A DNA stretch of 54,135 bases from Chloroflexota bacterium (lineage in GTDB: Bacteria > Chloroflexota > UBA6077 > FW602-bin22), in contig VGOZ01000010.1 of the NCBI GenBank assembly GCA_016875715.1, positions 1 through 54,135 of the forward strand. The letters run 5' to 3'. The notes beneath the pieces were generated by a model that was given only the letters and a program-made list of their open reading frames with translations, was not told the origin of the DNA and did no database searches. Position numbers and translations under genes: made by a program. Below, piece after piece: positions 49,245 to 54,135 of the stretch. Each line of letters begins with the position of its first letter. Position 1 is the stretch's first letter.

Positions 49245-52200
49245 TCAGGCCGGAGCGGGCAGGTCGGCGAGGCGCAGCGACATTGTGCGCGAGATCGAAC
49301 GATCCTGCATCGTGATGCCGTAGAGCGCGTCGACCGCCTCCATCGTCCCGCGATTGTGCGTGATGATGATGAACTGTGTGCGCTCGCTCAGCGAGCGAAG
49401 CGTGGATGCGAACCGGACGATGTTCGCGTCGTCGAGCGCGGCGTCGACTTCATCGAGCACGCAGATCGGCGTCGGGTTCACCTCCAGGATCGCGAACAGG
49501 ATCGCCGCGGCGGTGAGCGCGCGCTCACCGCCGGAGAGGAGCGACAGGCTCTGGGCGCGCTTGCCCGGTGGCTGGGCGACGATCTCCACCCCCGGAGGTG
49601 CTCCGTCCTCCGCCGCGGTGAGCACCAGACGGGCCGTGCCGCCGCCGAACAGATGAACGAAGTGCCGCCGAAACGCCTCGGCCACGGCGGCGAACGCGCC
49701 GTCGAACTGCCGCGCGATCGTCCGTTCCAGTTCGTCGATGAGGTCGCGCAGGTGCCGGGAGGCCTCTGTCAGGTCGGCGGTCTGGCCGCTCAGGAACGCG
49801 TGCCGTCCGTAGACCTCGTCGTACTCTTGCGTCACCGCGCCGTCCACCGCGCCGATCGACCGCAGACGCGCGCGCAGCTGGTCCACCCGGCGCCGCAGTG
49901 CACTCGGGTCGGTGGCGGCCTGCGGGTGGATGCCCCACGCCGGAAGATCCGAGGGATCGACGCTCAGCGGGAGTTCGACGGTGGAACCTTCTCCAGGTAC
50001 GCCAGAACGCACCTCCGCATCGAGTTCCGCCTGCTCGGCATCCACCTCTTCCAGGAGCAGGCGCGCCTCCTGCGCCAGCGAGCGGATTCGCTCCCGGGCC
50101 TCCCCTGCCTCGACGGCGCTCTCCCGCGCCCGGTCGACCAGCCTCTCCAGTTCCGTCCGCTCCTCCCCTTCACGCCTCTGCACCCGACGGATCTCATCTT
50201 CGATCGCGCCAATCTCCAGTTCCACCGGCCGCCGCTCAGCCTCCAGCGAGCCGATCTGGTCCTCCATGGCCACGATCGCAGACTCGACCGCATCGAGCTC
50301 GCCGTAGACGCGCACCGTCGCCTCCACGATCCCGTCTACATTTGCGAGGCGATCGTTGATGGCGCCCTCGAGTTCGATCCGGCGGCCCGCCATCCGATCG
50401 ATCAGCGCGGTCTGGGCGCGGCGCTCTCCCTCGGCGAGCGCTACAGAGCTCCGGAACTGCGCCACCCGTTCGCCCTGCTCTGCGATGGCACTGCGCAACT
50501 CCGCGAGACGCGACCGCAGCCGCTCGGTGATGGCCTTGGCGCCCTCCGTGGCGGCCGGAAATCCGGCCAGCCGCACGCGAAGCACCTGGCTCCGGCGCTC
50601 CACGTCGGCGAGTTCCGCGCGACCACGCTCGATCCCGTCGCTTGCGAACTGCTGCTCTCGCTCCAGACGCTCGAGGCGCGCCCGCGCCACCGCGATCTGC
50701 TCGCGCAGGCCCGCCTGAGCGAGCTCGCGCGCCCTGCGTCGGCTCTGGCACGCCGCGGTCGTCGCCTCTGCCCCCGTCTGATCCCGCCGCGCAGCCTCGA
50801 TCTCGGCCGCGATCGCCTCCGCCGCCGCGGCAAGGTCGCTCACCTGGCGGGGCAGTTCGCGCCGCTCCCGCTCCCGCGCCAGGAGCGTCCGATCGGCGGC
50901 ATCGCGCGAGCCTCCAGTCACCGACCCGACCGGCCGGACGATCTCTCCGTCGCGGGTGACGATCTGCCATCCCGGCAGAACCGAGAGCCGTGCCCCACGC
51001 GCGGTCGCGAGATCCTCCACCACGAGCGTCCGACCCAGGAGGTGCTCCGCGACCGCGCTGTAGGCGTCCTGATACTGCACCAGATCCGCAGCCACGCCGA
51101 GGATCCCCGCTCCGTCCGGCGCGTCGGCCCGGCCCGCGTGGACGCGCAGTGAGTCGAGCGGAAGGAAAGTCGCTCTCCCGCCCTGCGTGCGCTTGAGATG
51201 CTCCACTGCGGCCTCGGCATCGCCCCACCGTGCGACGACGATGTCCTGGAGGTGCGAGCCGAGCGCGACCTCGATCGCGACCTCCAGATCGGGCCGCACC
51301 TCGATCAAGCTCGCGACGAGGCCAACGATCCCGCTCAGCTGTGGCGACGCGCCGTCGCGGGCCGCGGCCATCACCGCTCGGACCCCGGCGTAGTACCCCG
51401 CGTAGCCATCCCGCGCATCGGTCAGCAGATCCAGGCGGCCCTGCGCCACCGCGCGGCGGCGAGCGATCTCGGCGGCCCTCGGCGCAGCCCGTTCCTGTTT
51501 CTCGCGCGCCGCCGCGACGATCCCCCGCGCCGCCTCGATCTCTGTGTCGCAGCGCTCAACCTCAGCGCGCGCCTCCTCGAGCGACGCGCCCAGAGCAACC
51601 CTCTCCCTCTCCGCCTCCCCGATCTGATCCCGATCGCGCGCCAGCGCCGCCTCGGCGCGACCCATCTCCGCCACGATCGTCGTCCGACGCTCCTCGAGGC
51701 GCGCGAACTCGGCTGCCACACGATCGCGTTCGTTCCGCACGCGCTCCGCCGTGGCCATCGCCGAGGCAAGCTGAGTGCTGAGCGCGGTCAGGCGCTCCTG
51801 CCGGGTCAGGTGCTCCTGCTCGGCGGCGCCAAGTTCGCGCGTCAGCGCCTCGATGTCGTCGGTGAGCCGATCGAGCGTGCCCAGCGCCTCCGCGGCGCTC
51901 TCCTCATCGGTACGGCCGCGCTCCCGCAGGTCCTCGACCTCTTCGCGCAGGTCGATCGCCCGTTCTCGTGCACCATCGGCGCGCTCGCGCCGCACGGCCG
52001 CATCCCGGCGCGCGGCGTCCCGCCGGGTGGTGAGCTCGGCGCGCACCCGGTCGATCTCCACCAGCCGGTCGCGGAGGTAGCGCTGGCGGGCGATCAGTTC
52101 TTCCGTCCCCTCGAGCGCGAGGGCGCGCTCCCGTCGCGCCGACTCGACCTCGTCCGCGGCCCGGCCTTCCGCCTCCTCGAGCCCGCGCAGCGCGAGGTCA

Positions 52201-52910
52201 GCCTCGTACCAGCGATGGCTGTAGAGCGCGATCGCCTGCGCGCGGAGGTCTTGCCGTACGGAGTCGCGCTCGCGCAGTTGCCGGGTTCGTCGCTCGAGCA
52301 ACCGAAGTCGCGGTTCGATCTCGGTGATAACGTCGCGCGCGCGAGAGAGGCTGCTCTCGGTGTGGGCCAGGCGCTGCCGGGCGTCCGCGAGCCTGGTTTG
52401 GTGATGGCGAATCCCCGCGGCCTCGTCGAGGAGGGTGCGCCGCTCCTCCGGGCGCAGGGTGAGCGCCTGGTCCACCATTCCCTGGCCGATCACGGTGTTG
52501 CCGCTCGTGCTCAGCCCGGCCCGAAGGAGAAGGTCGGTCAGGTCCCGAAGCCGGATCCGATTGCCATTGAGCAGATACTCACCCTCGCCGGAACGGTGGA
52601 CCCGCCGCGTGACCACCACCTCGGTGTACGGCGTGTCGAGCCATCCGGCGCCGTTCTCCAACCAGAGCGCCACCTCGGCGAATCCCGCCGGGGGCCGTCC
52701 CGCGCCGCCACTGAAGACGACGTCCTCGCTCTTCTTGCAGCGCAGCAACCGCAGGCTCTGCTCGCCGAGCACCCACCGGATCGCGTCCGCGACGTTCGAC
52801 TTGCCCGAGCCGTTGGGGCCCACGATCGCGGTCAGGCCCGCGGCGAACGTGATCTCGGTCCTCTGGGCGAAAGTCTTGAACCCATGTAGTTCAAGCTTTC
52901 TGAGATACAT
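49245..52910 (-). CDS. smc: Chromosome segregation protein SMC
   Basis: A 1221-residue condensin ATPase. The N-terminal head starts LRKLELHGFKTFAQRTEITF with Walker A GPNGSGKSN near residues 30-38. Two long coiled-coil arms rich in Glu, Arg and Ala flank a hinge around residues 510-640 (LSGIVGLVASLIEV, LGRTLVVEDLATA, GSVTGGS). The C-terminal head has the signature LSGGERALTAAAILF, Walker B PICVLDEVDAALDD and the D-loop. The ATG at 52910 is the canonical start. Length and all ATPase motifs are intact. It is divergent from aroD; partner genes scpA and scpB are not in the window. Confidence 0.97.
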   Translation of the reverse strand: MYLRKLELHGFKTFAQRTEITFAAGLTAIVGPNGSGKSNVADAIRWVLGEQSLRLLRCKKSEDVVFSGGAGRPPAGFAEVALWLENGAGWLDTPYTEVVVTRRVHRSGEGEYLLNGNRIRLRDLTDLLLRAGLSTSGNTVIGQGMVDQALTLRPEERRTLLDEAAGIRHHQTRLADARQRLAHTESSLSRARDVITEIEPRLRLLERRTRQLRERDSVRQDLRAQAIALYSHRWYEADLALRGLEEAEGRAADEVESARRERALALEGTEELIARQRYLRDRLVEIDRVRAELTTRRDAARRDAAVRRERADGARERAIDLREEVEDLRERGRTDEESAAEALGTLDRLTDDIEALTRELGAAEQEHLTRQERLTALSTQLASAMATAERVRNERDRVAAEFARLEERRTTIVAEMGRAEAALARDRDQIGEAERERVALGASLEEARAEVERCDTEIEAARGIVAAAREKQERAAPRAAEIARRRAVAQGRLDLLTDARDGYAGYYAGVRAVMAAARDGASPQLSGIVGLVASLIEVRPDLEVAIEVALGSHLQDIVVARWGDAEAAVEHLKRTQGGRATFLPLDSLRVHAGRADAPDGAGILGVAADLVQYQDAYSAVAEHLLGRTLVVEDLATARGARLSVLPGWQIVTRDGEIVRPVGSVTGGSRDAADRTLLARERERRELPRQVSDLAAAAEAIAAEIEAARRDQTGAEATTAACQSRRRARELAQAGLREQIAVARARLERLEREQQFASDGIERGRAELADVERRSQVLRVRLAGFPAATEGAKAITERLRSRLAELRSAIAEQGERVAQFRSSVALAEGERRAQTALIDRMAGRRIELEGAINDRLANVDGIVEATVRVYGELDAVESAIVAMEDQIGSLEAERRPVELEIGAIEDEIRRVQRREGEERTELERLVDRARESAVEAGEARERIRSLAQEARLLLEEVDAEQAELDAEVRSGVPGEGSTVELPLSVDPSDLPAWGIHPQAATDPSALRRRVDQLRARLRSIGAVDGAVTQEYDEVYGRHAFLSGQTADLTEASRHLRDLIDELERTIARQFDGAFAAVAEAFRRHFVHLFGGGTARLVLTAAEDGAPPGVEIVAQPPGKRAQSLSLLSGGERALTAAAILFAILEVNPTPICVLDEVDAALDDANIVRFASTLRSLSERTQFIIITHNRGTMEAVDALYGITMQDRSISRTMSLRLADLPAPA

Positions 52911-52965
52911 AACGTTGGCCGGGTATCCTACCACAGCGGTTCCGCGCCGCTCCCGGCTACGATTA

Positions 52966-53925
52966 GTGCCCTTGGCGACGTCTCTCCACTCGGGACCGCA
53001 TCTGGCCGTCGCGCTCTCCCGGCCGGACGTTCGCCGCGCCTACGAGTCGGGTGCCTCGATAGTCGAACTGCGCATCGACCTCATGCCCGAGGCCGACCTC
53101 GCCGAACTACTCGCGCCGCCGCGACCCCCCGTGATCGTCACCAACCGGGCGAAGCGCGAAGGCGGTGCCTGCGATCTTCCCGAGGGCGCACGGATTGCCT
53201 CCCTGTTCCGCGCCGCCCTGCTGGGAGCTGAGTACGTCGACATCGAGCATTTCGCGGCGACGCTCGGCGTGTTCGAGGAGATCCGGCGGCGCGGCGCCCG
53301 CGTCATCGTCTCTCGCCACGACTTCGCCGGCATGCCGGACCTGCCGGGATGGGCCAATGCCCTCGCCTCGACCCGAGCCGACGTCGTCAAGGTGGTCGGC
53401 ATGGCGAACTCCGTGCTCGACCTCGCGCCGGTGCTGGCCACTCTCCGCGCCGCGGTCCGCCCCACCATCGCCCTCGGTATGGGAGAGCACGGACTCGCCA
53501 GCCGCATCATGGCGCTGGCATACTCGCGCTGCTTCCTCACCTTCGCCTCGTACGGTGGTCTCGCCACCGCCCCCGGGCAGGTCGATCTCGGCGTTCTGCG
53601 GGCGGAGTACCGTGCCGAGACCATCGGCCGCCGCACCCGCTTCATCGCCGTTGCGACCGACCGCACCCCATCGGGAACGATCGCGGCGGTGAATCGGATC
53701 CTGGCCGCCGCGCGCCCGGACTTCGTGGCTGTGCCCGTCGTCCTCGCCGACGTTCCCATCGACATCGTCACCGCGCGTCTCGCCGATGCGCCGATCGAGG
53801 CGTGGGTCATCGGCGCAGAGGGCGATCGACTGCGCTGCCACTCCCGCATCGACGACTGGGCCGAATGCGCCTGTCGCATCGGGGATCTGGCGCTCAGCGC
53901 CGCGGACGGCGGGCCTCCCGCGTAG
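52966..53925 (+). CDS. aroD: Type I 3-dehydroquinate dehydratase with C-terminal extension
   Basis: A 319-residue protein. Residues 1-225 are a type I dehydroquinase, third step of the shikimate pathway: IVELRIDLMPEADLAELLA with the substrate Glu and Arg, then ARVIVSRHDF (catalytic His) and the Schiff-base Lys in ADVVKVVGMANS, ending with ASYGGLATAPGQVDLGVL. Single-domain enzymes stop near 230-250 residues. Here about 80 more follow (RFIAVATDRTPSGTIAAVNR, FVAVPVVLADVPIDIVTARL), which resemble a reduced version of the substrate domain of shikimate dehydrogenase, a common AroD fusion partner. It starts at a GTG at 52966, 55 bases from smc. Confidence 0.88.
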   Translation: MPLATSLHSGPHLAVALSRPDVRRAYESGASIVELRIDLMPEADLAELLAPPRPPVIVTNRAKREGGACDLPEGARIASLFRAALLGAEYVDIEHFAATLGVFEEIRRRGARVIVSRHDFAGMPDLPGWANALASTRADVVKVVGMANSVLDLAPVLATLRAAVRPTIALGMGEHGLASRIMALAYSRCFLTFASYGGLATAPGQVDLGVLRAEYRAETIGRRTRFIAVATDRTPSGTIAAVNRILAAARPDFVAVPVVLADVPIDIVTARLADAPIEAWVIGAEGDRLRCHSRIDDWAECACRIGDLALSAADGGPPA

Positions 53926-54135
53926 CCAGCGCGGCCAGACCGACGAGCGCCGCGCCGAGCACGGCCCAGAGGGGGTCGCCGCTCATGAAGCTGCCCGGCA
54001 CCACGCCGATCCCCTGCAGAAACCAGATCGCGCCGAGCATCGCCGCCAGGCCTGTCGCGATGCCGCGGGCCAGCGCGTGGCGGCGGGAGCGCGCCCGATG
54101 CCGATCGTGCGGGCGCGGTTCGGGCAGCGGCGCCG
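53894..54135 (-). CDS. Small membrane protein, partial (5' end outside window)
   Basis: A leftward frame that enters from the right edge and ends at the TGA at 53894, overlapping the last 32 bases of the convergent aroD. It has a basic stretch (RHRARSRRHALARG), then two hydrophobic segments (LAAMLGAIWFLQGIGVVPGS and PLWAVLGAALVGLAALAT) and a basic tail. The W-F-L-Q-G-x-G pattern and the FMSGDPLWA loop are typical of a short two-helix membrane protein common in Actinobacteria and Chloroflexota (from memory). Function unknown. Confidence 0.65.
   Translation of the reverse strand, partial: APLPEPRPHDRHRARSRRHALARGIATGLAAMLGAIWFLQGIGVVPGSFMSGDPLWAVLGAALVGLAALATREARRPRR

Noticed and set aside
49119-52889. 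Two very long plus-strand frames (about 677 and 563 codons) opposite smc
   Set aside because: Both mirror the SMC coding strand; composition is Arg/Leu/Ala-rich shadow sequence with no domain, while the minus strand carries every SMC motif.

Overview
The window is about 54 kb of very GC-rich bacterial chromosome. Coding genes lie on both strands, GTG and TTG starts are frequent, and G/C dominates third codon positions. The gene mix fits a free-living, probably aerobic member of the Chloroflexota or a related deep Terrabacteria lineage. It includes a luciferase-like (F420-type) oxidoreductase, paired family-2 amidohydrolases with a small Rieske protein, an H+-pumping pyrophosphatase, a carbohydrate ABC importer, a group 1/2 sigma-70 factor, PepF and SMC. 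That assignment is inference from gene content; the window holds no rRNA or tRNA gene that I can see, no CRISPR array and no transposase.

Layout. (1) 0-6 kb: metallophosphoesterase, NAD-dependent epimerase and NrtS, then a leftward operon of two FtsX/MacB-like permeases and a LolD-like ATPase. This operon carries several frameshifts and a deletion that joins the ATPase to a CRP/FNR regulator lacking its N-terminus. (2) 6-10 kb: matrixin-like protease, small winged-helix and membrane proteins, and hppA. (3) 10-15 kb: a decay zone with two broken VOC genes and a broken Gfo/Idh/MocA dehydrogenase. It also holds a 512-codon sigma-region-4-like reading frame interrupted only by two stop codons; an intact sugar isomerase lies among them. 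(4) 15-30 kb: catabolic and uptake genes: aldo/keto reductase, MFS exporter, three amidohydrolases, Rieske ferredoxin, a complete binding-protein/permease/permease sugar importer, an LLM oxidoreductase and an SDR. Here too sits a DUF1573-like lipid-anchor/secreted-type protein whose conserved CxC motif is written TGA-x-TGC, a selenocysteine candidate. (5) 29-39 kb: a degenerate APH-fold kinase, a degenerate M24 peptidase, PepF, AnmK, a YtxJ-like thioredoxin-fold protein, a NarL-type response regulator, and four members of an apparently undescribed helical protein family. (6) 39-54 kb: Rrf2 regulator with a long dyad, FAH hydrolase, NadX, and a UvrD-type helicase carrying an internal DEDDh exonuclease. 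Then come a ChrB C-terminal-like protein, aldose epimerase, the sigma factor, an SDR/ABM/rhamnose-mutarotase operon, SMC, an extended AroD and a partial membrane protein.

Themes. Sugar uptake and processing recurs: the ABC importer, xylose-isomerase-fold protein, aldose epimerase, rhamnose mutarotase and Gfo/Idh remnant. The amidohydrolase/Rieske/LLM/SDR set looks like breakdown of aromatic or heterocyclic compounds. Large housekeeping genes (smc, hppA, pepF, anmK, sigma) are uninterrupted, whereas lesions are concentrated in accessory genes. That argues for genuine gene decay more than for uniformly poor sequence, though raw reads would settle it. Several lesions are pure in-frame nonsense codons, mostly reachable by one transition. 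The DUF1573-like TGA differs because it falls exactly on a conserved redox cysteine.
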